A DNA stretch of 64,000 nucleotides from Gavia stellata (lineage: Eukaryota; Chordata; Aves; Gaviiformes; Gaviidae): assembly GCF_030936135.1 (NCBI RefSeq), contig NC_082594.1:129618668-129682667 (forward strand), given 5' to 3'. Positions 12,431 to 26,300 of the stretch are shown here, in pieces. Numbering within the stretch: position 1 is the first letter of the stretch; each line of letters begins with the position of its first letter. Position numbers and translations under genes: made by a program. The notes beneath the pieces were generated by a model. That model was given only the letters and a program-made list of their open reading frames with translations. It was not told where the DNA came from and searched no databases.

Positions 12431-15244
12431 GCAGAAACAATGGACACATCTTCAGCACCCTAGTCCAAGTGTCATACCTCCCGCTCCCCTCTGCTAACAC
12501 CTGAACCACAGCCCTTCCCACAGCTCCCCTGCCTCTTTGGCCTGGGTACCGCACTGCTCAGCAGAGTGCCGCTGGGTAGCATCGCTCAGGTGGAGCAGTG
12601 TGCTTCCTCTGTTAACTTTCCATCCCAGACAGGGCTGCATTGTCCCCGGCGAGTGATGTGATACTCCCACTTGTTGGGCAGAGAAGCAAGCTGCCACAGC
12701 ACAGCAAAGAACAGCAGACGCATCACGGGACCATCTCCCCTCGCTTCCCGCCGGCCTTGCTCAAGGTCACGCCACGTGGCAGCGACAGGAATAGAGCTCG
12801 TGAATGCCACCTCCTTATCCCACTTGTCCCAGGGCCAGGCTCTGCTGGGAAAAAGCAATACCCATCCAAGCGCGGGAGCAACGCCTGGGTGTTGTTGTGA
12901 TGCTCAAGAACAGGTTAACACTCGTGCTGAAACCCCAGCCGCGCACACAATAGGCAGCGCAGGGTGCCAGCTCTGGAGGCTGGAGGCCCAGGGACACGTT
13001 GTGCTGGAAATGCTGGGGCCCCATCCAGCTGCGCCAGCACTCCCTCGCCCGTGGGACTTCGAGTTCCTCCCCAGGAAAGCAGTAACGCCTAGCTGACTGC
13101 GTTCCAGCCCCGGCAGGAAAACACCAATTTGCAGACAATGCCCAGACGGGGTGATTAAGCAGCCCATTCAGCAATGCACAGGCCAACACGTGAGACGTGT
13201 GTGCACCGCGGTGCACACCTGAGCTCCGCGCTGTATTTTGTGCTTCTTTTTTGCAAAGGTCTGCGCGTTAGGGATGCTTTCCCCCAGAGAGACAAGGGAG
13301 TAGCAGGGCATTTTCCCCTTCACCTGCTAGATAGCTTCAGCTCTGCCCCAGAGACATCCTGGGGGGTTATTTACCCTCACTGAGACAGCTATCATCAAAA
13401 CTCTTAGCATGGGCCCTCGAGAGCTTGAGGGATTTGAGCACCCAACCGCTACAGAGTAAAATGTGCTTCTTTGACTTCAGCGGGAGAGGTCATGCATCAC
13501 AGGCTACTGCCAGCTAATGAGAAATGAGTTTGTACAATTAATCAATACACAATCATCTCCTCCGCTAATCATATTGATGGAAGATGAGCTCCATCCCCCA
13601 GGAAGGGCAAAGGCCTTTGAGCTAAACCATTTAGTGGCATTTATTTATATCCTTGGTGGTTCAATACTTTGAGTCTTGCCTGATAGCATCAGGCCCCCGA
13701 GGGCTAGGCAATATTGTCTAGCTGGAAAAAAAACCCGCAACATGTATTACTTAAGAGAAAAATAGCCTTTTAATGGAAATGAACACTTTAAAAGGCAAAT
13801 GCATACCTTTTCTCTAAATTTTCAACCACATGCATATGCGCACAAAGAATTTCTGAACTGTTACATGCAAATGGTCAAAAAAAAGTCATTTTCTACAGGG
13901 AATACTCAAAAAAATATTGGCAAGGTCTCGGGGCATATATTCCTCTCAGTTGCACCAGAACACCCTGCTCTAGATGTCTATAATGAAGCATTAAAAGAGA
14001 ATTTGTCCCTCACTCATTCATCCTAAAATCATGCCTTTCCTCCAGCAGGCACAAACTGCTTTGTAAGAAACCTGGCCCTGTAGGTAAGGTGAGTTCACGC
14101 TTGTGTAATTAAAGCCTATGTTGAAACACATACGCACCAAGGGACAAAGATGATGTCACGGCACAGCTGTTTCTGCGACACAGCTGGTTTCCTGGCTCCC
14201 TGATACAAGTCCTGCTCTCGCTGAGCTGCAGCAAAGCAGGTGGTAAAACTGTCAGTTGGTAGTTGCAGGTTGTCCCTGCCTGCTGTGTCTGTGTGTGTGG
14301 CACTTAGGCTGTCCCTGCAAAAGCTAGCAGAGCCCTTCCGTTGCACCCTCCGCCACACTAAGTAAGTAACCTGCGGAGAAAGGCACTGGTGCTCGCAAAG
14401 AAGCTGTTTACTTACACAGCTGCCTGCTGGGACTTATTTACAGAGCACTACTGAGAGCCATCAAAATCTGCTTGTATAGCTCTGGAGATGGTTCAAATCC
14501 TCCGTTCCCAGACCAGTGATTAATGCTGTATGGAGAGAATTTAGGACTGAGGAAAAAACCGAGCTTTCAAAACAAGGGCCTCTGATCTCAAATGGAACAA
14601 ACATTTCCCCTTGCCTGTGTCAGCTAGTTTGATTTCCAATAAAAGGGCAGATTGCTTTGGAAACCACAGCCACGCCGGTGAATTACCTTCCTACTAGCCA
14701 GAGAGAGCTGCCTCAAGCACCCTGTCCTGCTCTCTCAATCGGGTCACACGCAGAGCTCCTTCTGTGAGCAGCTAGCACAAAGTAGGCTCGGAGGTAAGTC
14801 TCCCAGCTCAGACCTTGGCAGGAACAAGGCTACACTCTTTAAAGCCCCACCTCCTCATTAACCCTTACTTATAAACAGCTATAGGGCCCACGCGTGCTCA
14901 GAAGATGCACCTGATCCTGCCGGCAGCAGATTCGAACACAAAGGCATCAACGCAACAGCTAAACCCGCCCTTTGAAAAGACTACAGTAGCCAGAACAGGA
15001 TTTTCTCACAGTTTGAAAGCATCTCTGGACAGGAAAGACTTAATTGCCCTGGAAAAGATGTGCTCCATTAAAAACAGGGTCTGTAGCAGCAACACACAGA
15101 GCGCTGTGATAGCAACAGCCCGAGGCACGGTGTCCGGAGAGTATGGTCCTCCATAAGACAGACCCCACTGCCCTGTCCCCCGTACACAGAATATATGAAA
15201 CATGGTGGATGATTACTAACAGCTCTTAAAGCCTGTGGCTTTTA

Positions 15245-15279
15245 GTCTATGCATGCAGAAAATGCATGCAAGTATAGAC
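15245..15279. repeat. Imperfect hairpin with two GCATGC palindromes
   Basis: GTCTAT and ATAGAC flank two copies of the self-complementary GCATGC around an AAAAT loop, giving a compact stem with a small bulge. It lies next to an alternating ATATAT/TGCATG purine-pyrimidine tract. No known RNA family is recognised. Confidence 0.35.
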
Positions 15280-16620
15280 ATATATATGTGCATGCACACA
15301 CCACACTGTGGAAAGCCCATCCAACCCGCAGTTGTTGCCTCGGGTACTGCCAAGAACTGATGAGATCTTGCTGAAAAGTGCTCTAAGCCTGCCTGCGCTC
15401 AGGTTTAACTTTGTGCTAGCCTTTCCCAGCTGAGTCCACAGAGAACGCCGCTATTGTGAGGGCCAGAGCCTTTCTGCCATGCCAGCACACGCAAAGGCTG
15501 ACGTTTCATAAGCTGCCTGCCATCAGGAGGACAAAGTCCCGTTGAGTGGGCATTGGCTCTGCCTTTCCTCGCAGATAGCGAAGGATCAGCTGAACGCAAG
15601 TTTGGCAGCCTCCCAGGGCATGGCACAAGGCTAGCCAAGCATGTGAGGCAGAGTCATTATCAGTGCCCTGTTCCTAACGAAGTGAAGACATTCACTTTCA
15701 TCTCAAACTAATATTTGTCCCTGCTCTTTCCAAGCAGAGGAAGAAAGACGCACACTGTGCCAGATCCCCTGCTGTGATATATCTCCTACATATCCTAGTC
15801 TGTAGCTTGTACGGTTACAGGAGGCTGCAGGCATGGGAAAACACTTTAACATCCAAGTTCAGGAATAACATCCAGTCAAGGTGTAAAGTAGAAAAAATAA
15901 TTAAAGGCTCTTTGGGAAGGAGGGAAGACAAAATGACTTAATTCTCTGTGTTCTCCCATCACAACGGCTAAGGAAGCTAACGTTTGCAAGGGGCAAGCAA
16001 AGAAGGTTTGTCCATTCCCCTTTAGGAGAAAGAAGGTGTTGGCTGCCCAGAGCCAGTATCCAGAGTCCTGGTATCTCCTCGGTCACCTTTAACACCAGAG
16101 GCGGGAAAGATGAAGCCCTAGGACCTCAGCATTTTAGTCTTGGTTTAGGGCACAGACCAGTCAACCTCATGAGTTAGCCAAGATCCTGGGCACCTGAAAG
16201 CACTTCTTTCTGCTAAGAGTAATCCTAATTCTGCATGACATTAGTGTATTTTCTTTGTAACTTGACTCTGTCTGTGAACCAGATTCACTTGCATTTCTAA
16301 GTAAACAAAATCCATCTGTAAACAGTGATTTATAGCTAAGCTAAGCCTAAGTAATCGACATGTACTGAGCACACCCTGCTCCTGCTGGGACACTGAATAT
16401 TTTACGCAGAGCTGTCCTGGGAAACCGCCTGCATGCCTGTTGGCCATGAAGTAGTGGAGATGCTGAGAGTCCACAAAGCACTGAGCTGCAAGGTCCTGGT
16501 CCTAGGCAGGCAAGACAGGCTGTCCGGTTACAGAGGGGTGTCTGTTCCTCTGCAAGAGTTAGACTGAGATTCTGACAAGCAGGCAGGCAGGAGGAGAGGG
16601 GAGAGGCATAGCTCAGGGGG

Positions 16621-16746
16621 TCACAGAATCACAGAATCACTAAGGTTGGAAAAGACCTGTAAGATCATCAAGTCCAACCATCAACTAACACCACCATGCC
16701 CATTAAACCACGTCCCACAATGCCTCGTCCACACGTTCCTTGAACC
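16621..16746 (-). mobile_element. CR1: CR1 LINE, short 3' tail
   Basis: A 126-bp minus-strand CR1 end. It opens with TCACAGAATCACAGAATCAC (the reverse complement of the terminal repeat) and continues through the 3' UTR into the last codons of the ORF2 tail. CR1 similarity stops at about 16746, after the codons that match a CACGTTCCTTGAA core. Confidence 0.92.
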
Positions 16747-19700
16747 AGTCCAGAATTACCTGAGAGAGACCACCCTGTCCCTCCATCCTCAGTCAGCCGA
16801 ACTTTCAAGAGACCCCGGTGGGGAGGGCACCAGAGAGGACTTTGCCATGTGTACTTACAGCTTTCTGGGTCAGCCGATTTTGGAAATAGAGGACCAACAT
16901 TCATTTAACACTTTTTGCAGTTAACTCCTGTCCAGAGCCTCTGTGATCACACACAGCCTCTGAGCTGCTCAGAGAGAGACAGAGAGAAAAAAGAGAGGAA
17001 AGCTCCCTTATGGCTCATGCCAGCAGTAAACATATGGAAGTGGAGAGCATGCAGACTACAGGTACCAAGAGGCAGGGTACATTAACTCAGCCACGGGTCT
17101 CGTGCATCTGTGTCTCCCCTGAACTGGAGCTATTTCGCATCCAGCCAGCTCAGAGCACCGGCAAGAAGATGGGCTTTGTCCCCTCCTCCCCATGGAGACG
17201 TGCCCTTGCTTGCTTCAGTGAGGAACAAAACAGTGCAGTGACCCTGAAGCAGGTCAGCTTTTCAGCCATGCCTTTTATTCACGTCCAGGCTTTCCCCAGT
17301 CTTTGTAGATATGGGCCCCTCTGTACCATCTCCCTGTGATGCTGTCTGGAGAAGGGAATAAGGGAGCAGAGTGAAGGAGAGTCAGTGATAAACTGGACAA
17401 CACAGCCCTGGACTTCCAGGTGTCAAGCCCTTTTCTCACCAGCCTTCCTTTCCTTTAGCAGCCTGCTGAATATCCTCTGCAAGTTACTACAGACGTGCAG
17501 GTTACTACACAGCATCTGCGTCCCTGAAGCAGAGGCGCTGTATGGCTCGGTGGCTCTGGCAGCGTGAGCAGTCGGTGAAGCTGGTGCCTCATCAAAGGAG
17601 CTGCACTGGGCATGCAGCGATGCCCAGCACCGCACAGGGTGTGATGCCCGATGTCACAGCCAAGAGGCAGCCATGTGCAGCCCATGGGGTCACAGGCAAG
17701 GCAGGTGGCCACAGCACAGCGCTGCTAAGGTGCATAATAACGTGCAGGGAGTGGGACAGGACCTCACTGCGTGCCTCACCTTCAGCCATGGCTGGGCATT
17801 AGCAGGCCTGCAAGCACAGCTAGCCAGCCTGTAGCCAGTCCTGGACTGTGCACATTTCTTGACTCCTTGGTCTGCTTCAGACACTCCTTCTACATCCAGG
17901 GGACAACCAGGGTCACTGCAGTCCTTTCACAGGGTGCCGGGGAAGCAATAGGGAAATAGCCAAGGTAAGCTCTTGAAGAAAAGCAAAAGCCATCACAAAC
18001 ACACCTGACTGAGCCCAGCAGGAGCAAGCGTGTGCTCGGTGTTGTCCCTTATTCAGGGAAGCATTATAAGCCAGCGGCTGGCTCCCAGGAGCCAGGAGTC
18101 CTGGTTCCAATGGCCAGCCTTGCCAGGTACCTTGGGTTTTGGCTTTGCCTAGGCCACAGGACCTCTGTGTTTCTGTTTCCCTGCTATTACAGCATGTGGC
18201 AAAGGAAGAGGGCTCTATCCACAAGACGTCTGCCCTCTTGGAGAAGAGCAGCAAAGGACCAACTCGGCTTGGCACCGGCCAGTGAAGAAAGGGAGAGCAG
18301 AACACCTGTGTCACGTACAGAGGCTGCCTGCAGAAGTGCTTGGAGCACAGATCCTCAGGAATCCAATCCCCAGGGAAATAGCCAGTGTTGCCCATCCATT
18401 GCCTCCCAGCCACCCTGCAGTGCTCTGCCTCCAAAGGGCCGCTCTGCCAGGTGGTGAAAGGCAGAGGCTCAGGCATCTGTCTCCGCACAGTAGTTTAAAC
18501 ACCTGAAACGCCTCATTATGGATGCAAGCCAAACATCTAAACAACACCTGAGTCCCTTGACCTGACCCACCTCACTGCCAGCATCTCAGCTGCCTACCCC
18601 TGAGCCAGGGCCCTCCTGCAGCCTGGGGGCATGCCGGAGCTCTGCAGGGGTCTCAGCCCATGCACCCTTCCTGCCCCAGCACATGCCCTTCCCGGACCAC
18701 CCACCCCTGCCAGGTTTAGCAGCCACAGAGGAGAGAACCTTCCCCCTCTGTGTGAGAGAAGGGACTTCAGAGAGGCTTCACAGCAGAGAAACCTCTGCTA
18801 TCCCCTCCCAGAGCTAAGGTGACCAGCTATTTTGGCAAAGGGGACCCTTTCCTGGGTGGCTGGCATCTGTGGAGCTTGCCTGTAAGCCTTTGGTTTTTCC
18901 TGTGTGTCTGTCAGGTGAAACTAGTCACAGATGGATTTTAAAGTACTGGATGCTATCTCACCATCTCTGTCCCAGAGTCTGTCTCCTCATTTGTACTGCT
19001 GCTCAACAGCTGGCTGCGGCCTCTGCACCTCGTCCAGGAGTTAATATTTTATCTAGAGGTCCAGGGAAGCTGAGTGGAAATTGTGCTAGCCTTGAAATGC
19101 CAAAGGTAACTAAAATATTTCCTTCCAGACTCTGAAATGTTGCTAGTAGAAATGTATTCTCTGATAAGGAAATGGCTCTGGACCCAGGCTAACAGCTGGG
19201 GAGATTATTCATGGAAATCAGTGCTGCGAGTCTCTGTATCACTTTCATCTGTCTTTCCCAAACCCCTCCTTTATGGAGACCAAGTGCATCATTCTTCTAG
19301 CTCCAGGGAGGTGAAGTGGGACCCGCTCTCCAGCAGAGGAAAGTCTGCTCATCCTGAAACGGTTTCTTTGTTCTCATTGCACAGGATCGTTTTTCTACCA
19401 TGCAACAGATTTATGTGAGGAACGGTGGTGGCACAGGGAATAGTGACTCCATTTTGTTTAATAATTAACTCACACGGTCGCCTGGTGCCACACGTTCCAG
19501 CAGACGCTGCAAGGCAGCAGGGCTGTGCCAGCTGGAGAGCTAAGTACAAGGTGGGCAGTAAGGAAAAGCTGATTTCTCCTTCTTCTTCTCACTCATGTTG
19601 TGCCCTGACCTGCCGGTGCTTGGGTCTTCCTACCTGCAGTGCACTGTCCCGACAGCTCTTTGAACTCCACGGGCTCTGCACACTCTGAGTATTTTACAAA

Positions 19701-22700
19701 AACAACCGACACTGCGGTGTATTATTTCGACGGGGGGCATATAACAACTATTTCAAAGAGCAAAGCCAAACTATGTCACAAGAATAAGAAAGGAAGCCAA
19801 GAGAAATTAATCTCATTGAGTTCACCAGCTGCCATCAAGAAGCTCTGTCTTGCAACTCGTCACTGCTTGGTTTGCAAATGGCCAGGAACAGCTTTACAGC
19901 TCAAAGATACAGGTTTCAGGAGAATTTGCTGGGAAGCTTTCACTAAACTTTTCTCAAATTTTAATGCTGGTTCCTCACAACGAAATAATTTCCAGGAAAG
20001 AGCTGCTTTCAAAGAACTTCTCAGCTTGAAATATTGTTGAAGGGATCCCTTTTCTAAGTGTCATAACATTTAGATTTTTTTAAAGAATAAAAAAGTTCAC
20101 CACAGATTTACAACACTTGGTTGTTAAAAACCAGAAGAAAACATTTTAAGGTTACTGAAATAAAAAATCAAAAAGAGCTTTTTTTCCCCTAGCAAAATAT
20201 AAATTCTTTGAAAAGTTAGAGTTTTTAACTTTTTTTCTCCCAATTCAAGATACATATTTTTCCTCAATACCCTGAACCTTTGGGAGAGGGGGAAATCTAT
20301 TTCCCACTCAGCTTGGCTTTTAGAGAAGCAGAAAACAATAAAACAGAAAGGAATTTGGCTGGAAAAAAAAAATCTCAACCAGAATCCTTTACTTGAGTGA
20401 AGATGACCCTAGGGCTACCAGTGACACTTGCGGCCGAGGCTGAGGCAGCTGTAGTTTGAGCAGCACTACCCTTCCTGAACAAACGCCTGAGATGCCAGCA
20501 AGTCCACACTGCCTGGGACCTGAACTCTGTTCCTGTATCTCGGTCTATTTTAAGGCATATCCCATACACGGTCCTTTCAGCTCCTTGACGGTCAGGAATG
20601 TGGCCCCTCCTGGAAACCATCTGCTCAGGGAGACAGCTGGGCTTTTACTGAGGGCTGAAGCTGCACCCTGAAATGCAGCCCCTCCCGGGTGGGTTAGGAT
20701 GCCCTGTCAGTCCGCACAGCAGGTTTCCAGGGTTTCACAAACTCAGCACTCAGGACAGACCAGTGAATGTTGGAGGGACTTTGGTTTACACAATTCCCAC
20801 TAATTCCCAGTCCTCAGGCATCAAACTACGCTTTGGATACACCCTGACACTTGCATCCTCCCTACCTGCCCCACACGAGTTCCCTTTCCAGGCCTCCTCT
20901 ACCCTCTGCACTCATCAGACCACGAGTCCTGCTGATAGCTTGTGCCAGGCGACTGCTGTTCCACGTCCCGTGGAGGCTGCCAGCCAAACTTTGCTGCCCT
21001 GCTAGTCCAACAGTCTGAAATGACCTTCAAGAGATTGGCTGCAAGGTGAAAGTACACAAGCAGATTGAAGCTGGTTATTCAGCATGCAGGGATTAGAGCA
21101 AACCAGAGAAAACAAAGCTGGTTTGATCGTCTTCTGCAAGACATCATTGTCTAAAAGTCAAGTCTGCAAGCCCCAAAGCAGAAGCTAAGAAGAGCCAAGG
21201 GCCAAGGTAACCCAAACGCAGGGGACTGGAGGACTTCTGGCTGGGCTCCCAGGGGAGATGATGAGAGCCAGTAAGAAGTGGGAGCATATTATTCCTGACC
21301 GCATCTAACTGGGTACCGAAGCGTGGATCCCAATCAGTGCCCTACCTTCTCTGCTTTGCCTATGGTCAGTCCCCGGGAAATTCTGTATGATGGCACCATC
21401 TTTGATTCAAAGTGGGAGAGGCAACAGTCCAAACCAGAAACAAACTGTGGTAATGGGCAACTTTCAGAAGAGATCCTTGAAAATCCTCCCCCAACCGAAT
21501 GTCCTAGTAATGTCCTAGTGATTCCTGAGAGCCCTAACGCAGATTTTATCTGCACTGTGACCACTGAATCATATTATGTTCCTTTACTTACCCCCAGGCG
21601 CTTCCAGAGCAGACTGGCTGGGGGGACGCGCAACAGCACAACTGCATCCCAAAATCATCAGGTGGTTGCTTAAGTCCTTCAGAGGAGGGGTGAGTGATCT
21701 GGGAAGGGGAAGGTGGGGGCAATCTCAACATATCTCAACACCCAGCACCACCACAGGCCTTCTGCAATGCCTAATCTATAAAGGCGGTGCCCAAGCTCAG
21801 GGGGGTAATGAGGATTTATGGCTAAAATTTTCCCTCTTCAGTCCTTGAACAAGCAAAAGAGTGGCTCCAGATTTCCTCCCAGGCCCATCAAGCTCAATGA
21901 TGTGTGACTAACTCTCTCATTGACCAAAGCCCAACCGCTTCCCTCACGTGACCTTACATAACTGTTCATCTATTTCATTAATGAATGGAGCTTGAGAAAA
22001 TTTCCATTGCCCAAGGCCCTTGGGGGAAAAATGCGTGAGCGCGTCTCCAGTGAGCGCGTCTCCACATTTTGCGTCTCCACCTTTTGCGTAAAGATGTGGG
22101 ATTTTCCTATGGATTAGCTGAGTACAGTGGAATGATTTTTTGGTTGCTGCTATTGGTGCCTGAAATGGTAAGCTAACAGCCGGGTGCCATGGAGGTGGGG
22201 AAAAAAAAAAAAGAAAATAAAAAAAGGATTCCCTGCCTGAGCCAGAGGAAACAGGAGACTCCCTCTGCCAGGAGGAGTGGCAGGGACATCACCGCTGTGG
22301 CTAGGAACTGCACCTATTCCCAGGCAAAAGCTGCTGTGTTTGCTCAGCCCTGCGCGGAGTCAAAACACCTCCCAGTCTCTCCTCTTTCCCCGTCACAGAC
22401 CCAGTAGCTGCTGGTGTGCTGGGGGCCAGGCTGGCTTCCGAGCGGCTCTCTCTGCCCTGCCACAGTGAGGATGGAGCAGCCAGGAGTACGGTCCCCATGG
22501 AGAGGGCTGTTGGGGGTGCTCCATAAGCTCAGTTACTTCCTCCATGAGCTCTTCAGCTTTTTCTCTGCTCACAGGGAAGGAGTCAGTGCCCCAAAGCAGC
22601 TGTGGGAGCCCGGTCCGTTCTTCCTCTGAATGCAGTGTAAATCCCTGACTCCCAGTCTGATGCTGGGCAGCAGTGTTGGGGGGGTGATAGGTACCTGTCG

Positions 22701-24899
22701 GCTATACTGGCATGTCAAAGGCAGACACACCAGCATTTACAGCAGCTGGAGGGAAGATGGGGATACCCCACTATTTCTAAAGCCCCATACTGATGCTTCA
22801 GATTTTCCCATTTTTAACCACCTCACTGTAGTGCCACCTAAGTTAGAAATTACTTTTACCATAAAAGTCCTTCTGCTGGTGGAAGGCTGGGGAGGGGGGA
22901 GCTCTACCTCTCCCAAAGCAATGATGTCATGCAAAGGCGTTTGTAAGTGCTAGAGAGGCGTGATTTTTCAGAAACGTGCTTCATGGTGTTCTCTGAGAAT
23001 GTACTTTGGAACTGAGGTATTTCTTGGGTGTGCAATGTAGGCTCCCCGTGGCTTGAGCTACAAATCTCATGGCCATAGGGTTTAGGGATGCTGCTGAAGT
23101 TAACAGGATAGCTAGGTTGAATTGGGCATGACTGGACTACTATGAAGGATGGAAGAGGCAGCACTGAAATACTGGAGGATGCTCCTTTCTCCTTCAATTC
23201 ATGGGGAGAAAAAGCAAATGCAGCCCTAGCCTCTGTAACGCCTGGTCCATGTGCAATGACAAGTAAATATTTAACAGCAGGAAGAACATTCCCTTCCAGT
23301 GATCGAAGCAGCCGAGTTAATCAGTTCCAGGCTACATCCAAGTCATGAGTGTCAAGAGGACAATACAAGTTCAAAACCCTGAGGATGTTCAAAGTCTTCT
23401 ACTACACCTGGGCAGTTGCCATGTCTCCCCTGGGATGCTAAAAAGGAGGATCTTTTCACCTGCTGAGAAAGCAGGATTATTAACTCACTCAAGGACATGT
23501 CTCACAGAGAGGGGGAAGGGCTGGAGATGTGGCAAACAGGGAGTTTGAAGATCCTCCTGTTGCATCTGGATGGTGCTTCAGAAGCTTGGGAGCAGAGGCT
23601 GCTCTAACAGTTGGGCTGGGAAAGTCCTCAGGCAGGTCTGGAGATGTTTCCTGGTCTAGCAGCACACTTGGATGTTCACCTGCAGGGCTGATGACAGAAG
23701 TTGTCACTGGTAGTAGTTCTCAGGCTTTGGAAGGTGCTCAGTTTCTTCCAGACCCTCCTCTTATGCAACAACGTATTTCCAATTATTCTTTTACCCGAGT
23801 ATAGCTGATTTTCCCTTATCTGTCTCTCCCTTAAAAAGCCAGTCTGTTCCCTTCAGAGATTATGCAGTGGGGAGAAGGTTGCTGGTACTCATCTCTACAA
23901 TAAAACAAGCTCCTCCAGACACGATGTAGTTCATATTTTCTTATAATGCCTGTAGGGCTTGCACTACTCTCCTGGAGCCTTGGAAAGGGTCGTAACTATC
24001 AGCATACTTTCTCCCACCCGCATCACTGGCTGACCAGCTGATGAGCTGGGGTCTTGGCGGCTCTTGGCTGCTTCTTCATCTCTGACTTTTGCTGGTGCTT
24101 CAGAATAGAGATGTCTCTCTGTGGAGAAAAAAACACTCCAAGAATATGTAAATCTTTAGGCTCATCTCTCCTCTGGTGTCTCCCCTACAAAACCCCGTGA
24201 GGTTCAAGGTAAATGTTTCCAGTCCCCTGCACCAAACACTACTCTCTTCTCTAGAGCCCATTTTGCTTGAAAGGACATCATCTAAAGTTGGGAGGAGAAA
24301 GGAGGGAAGTGATTCAGTGTCCAAGTCCATTTATATGACTGAGCAGCTCTTAAGTGCTTCAGCCAAAGCACTCAACATTTACTATTTGGGGCATTTTTTT
24401 GTTAACAGTCAAAAGAGTCAAATATTTTACCATGCAATTGAAACCTTTGTGTATTATTCAAAGCTCAGCTCCTCCGAGAGGAATGACAAATCAGAAGCTG
24501 TTAACGGTAAACTGAATTCTGGCTACAAAATAAAAAAGCGAAAGTCTGTGTTGCTATTTTTCACTTTGGGTTTAAGTCCTCTGGACTGAACAGCCCTCAC
24601 CAGGCACTGCGTAAAGTTTTTTCCTAAAATAAGATGACAGGGGTCATGGGCCCAAGCTAAGCTGATTAGCACAGCTAAAGCCGTATCACATTGCCACAGT
24701 GGGGTCATATGATTGAACACTGGGGTAAATATTTAGGAATCTTCCCAGGGAAGGGGAGTAGATGGGACGGACCAGAGAAGCCAGGGAAAATGGGCATCTG
24801 GAGTATAGCTAAGGGAGGGTCTGACACCACTCGCCTGTCGTAATGCAAATCAAAGAAGCAGGGGTAGCTTTGCTTTGAGTTACATCTCCCACCAGCTTC
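16747..24899. other. Unique non-coding sequence, no gene seen
   Basis: Overlapping frames up to about 191 codons (minus strand, 17.9-18.5 kb) have no family motif and no consistent splice context, so I treat them as chance. A 15-bp tandem repeat lies at 22035-22094. The sequence around 20040-20380 is AT-rich and featureless. Confidence 0.45.
22035..22094. repeat. 15-bp tandem repeat, four units
   Basis: Two perfect units of GTGAGCGCGTCTCCA are followed by a third that shares TTGCGTCTCCA's last ten bases and a fourth that is degenerate (CCTTTTGCGTAAAGA). The period stays exactly 15. The CpG-bearing unit stands out from its AT-rich surroundings. Confidence 0.8.
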
Positions 24900-26300
24900 C
24901 CCTCTGAACATGTGTTCTGCACCGCTGACCCAGGACTCCAGATCACCTTCACCGCAAGGCAGCATTTTCAGCAGGCGAGACCGGGAGGCGTCAAGGCAGT
25001 CCGTGTCACTCTGCAACTACATGACACCGTCCCGCCAGGCCTTGCTGGCACTGGTCAGCCCTGCTCCCCTCTCCCGGCAGCTCGGAAGAGCGCAGCGCCC
25101 GCTGCAGAAGGGCAATACTCTCATCAGAGGGTCAAATGGGCTCTCCATGGGCTGTGACTTTCCCGTAAGCAGCATGGGACCCTCCATGAAGGGCAGGCGG
25201 GCCAGGAAGTTTTGCAGGGGCTCCGAGCAGCCCCCAAACCCTGCCAGCATGGGGGTGGCGTCGGGGGGAGTGGTACCAGCCACGCTCCCTGACCCTTCCC
25301 TCTGCCGCCGCACCTTCTCCTCCTTCTGGGGAAGTAAAGGTGGAGAGCAAACAAGCTGTGCTAAAGTAAACGCTCATTTGCATCTACAGTGGGCACCTCC
25401 TGATGTAACCCCGGGGAGGGGGTGTTCTTCCTCTCCTACCTCCAGTGTAGGTGCTCGAGGAGCTAAACCCCACTGTCAGAGCGGTACCCAGCTCGCCTCA
25501 GCCCCCCGTCCGCCCCTAGGGCCAGGCTGTGCTCTGCTGGGGTCTGTTAGGGGGGTGCTGACTGGCCTCAGGGGCTTTGCCCCATCCACAGCCACAGCAG
25601 TGGTCCCCACAGGGCCTTCCCCAATGGTGGGGTCTGCAAGATGGCTGTCCTTCTTCACGGGCAGACCACAAAGCTCATGGAGACCCCCTTCCCCTCTGGT
25701 GATCCCACTGAGGCACCATCTCAGGACCAAGGGGAGCACCCCAAGATGGTGCCTGCCCTGAGATGGCACCCGTTGGCAGGCCTAGGAGGGGGAAGAAGCG
25801 ACCAATCCTCCTCTGCTGCCCCACGGTTCAGCGGCGACCAGAGAGGCCTCTGAGCCCCCCTTTTTCCCACAAATGAGGGTCAACATCCCAGGCTTGAACC
25901 CGGCCCCTCGTAAGCACCCCCAGGGCCTGGCTCAGCCACCTACCCGCTTGCCGTGAGGCACACAGAGCCATGACGTGAAGAGTTTCCTGAGCTCCCTTCG
26001 TAATTAACGGCAGCCAAAACGGTAGCTTGGAGGGCTGAGGGGCAGGTGGGAGGGAGGCACTGCCCCACTGACCACCTCGGAGCCCCGCTGCAGCACCGGG
26101 GGGGCCTCATTCATTCCGGCGGGTCCTGGGCGCCCGAAAGGCAGGGGAGCGAAGGCACGGCCCGAGGATTTAAAAGGATAAACGTGAAGGCAAGGAGGCT
26201 GTGAGTGATGGAAAGCGAATGTGCGGCCATCCTGAAGAACCTGTATTACTAAACAAGTGCGAGTGCCAGCTGCCCTGGGAGGGGGCGGCTTTCCACACAC
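24900..26300. other. GC-rich block, no confirmed gene
   Basis: This block is clearly richer in G+C and CpG than its neighbours. It carries a 283-codon open frame on the plus strand (24910-25761) plus overlapping frames on the opposite strand. The predicted peptide is rich in Ser, Pro, Gly and Arg, has no motif I know, and the overlap with equally long antisense frames suggests it comes from GC-rich composition. A CpG-island promoter or an unannotated non-coding transcript is possible. Nothing in the sequence establishes either. Confidence 0.35.

Larger units (their letters stand above)
11351..16620. other. Unique non-coding sequence, possible conserved elements
   Basis: No gene is supported. 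The part around 13480-13750 is rich in TAAT/ATTA motifs in otherwise balanced composition, including GTACAATTAATCAATACACA, which is the look of a conserved regulatory element. Two short inverted repeats (12371-12430 and 15245-15279) could fold into hairpins. Confidence 0.4.

Noticed and set aside
17913..18488. 191-codon minus-strand frame
   Set aside because: No motif, and it overlaps a 141-codon frame on the other strand. Nothing supports translation.
24910..25761. 283-codon plus-strand open frame
   Set aside because: It lies in GC-rich sequence with similarly long overlapping antisense frames, has low-complexity Ser/Pro/Gly/Arg composition and no motif. Probably a chance frame.
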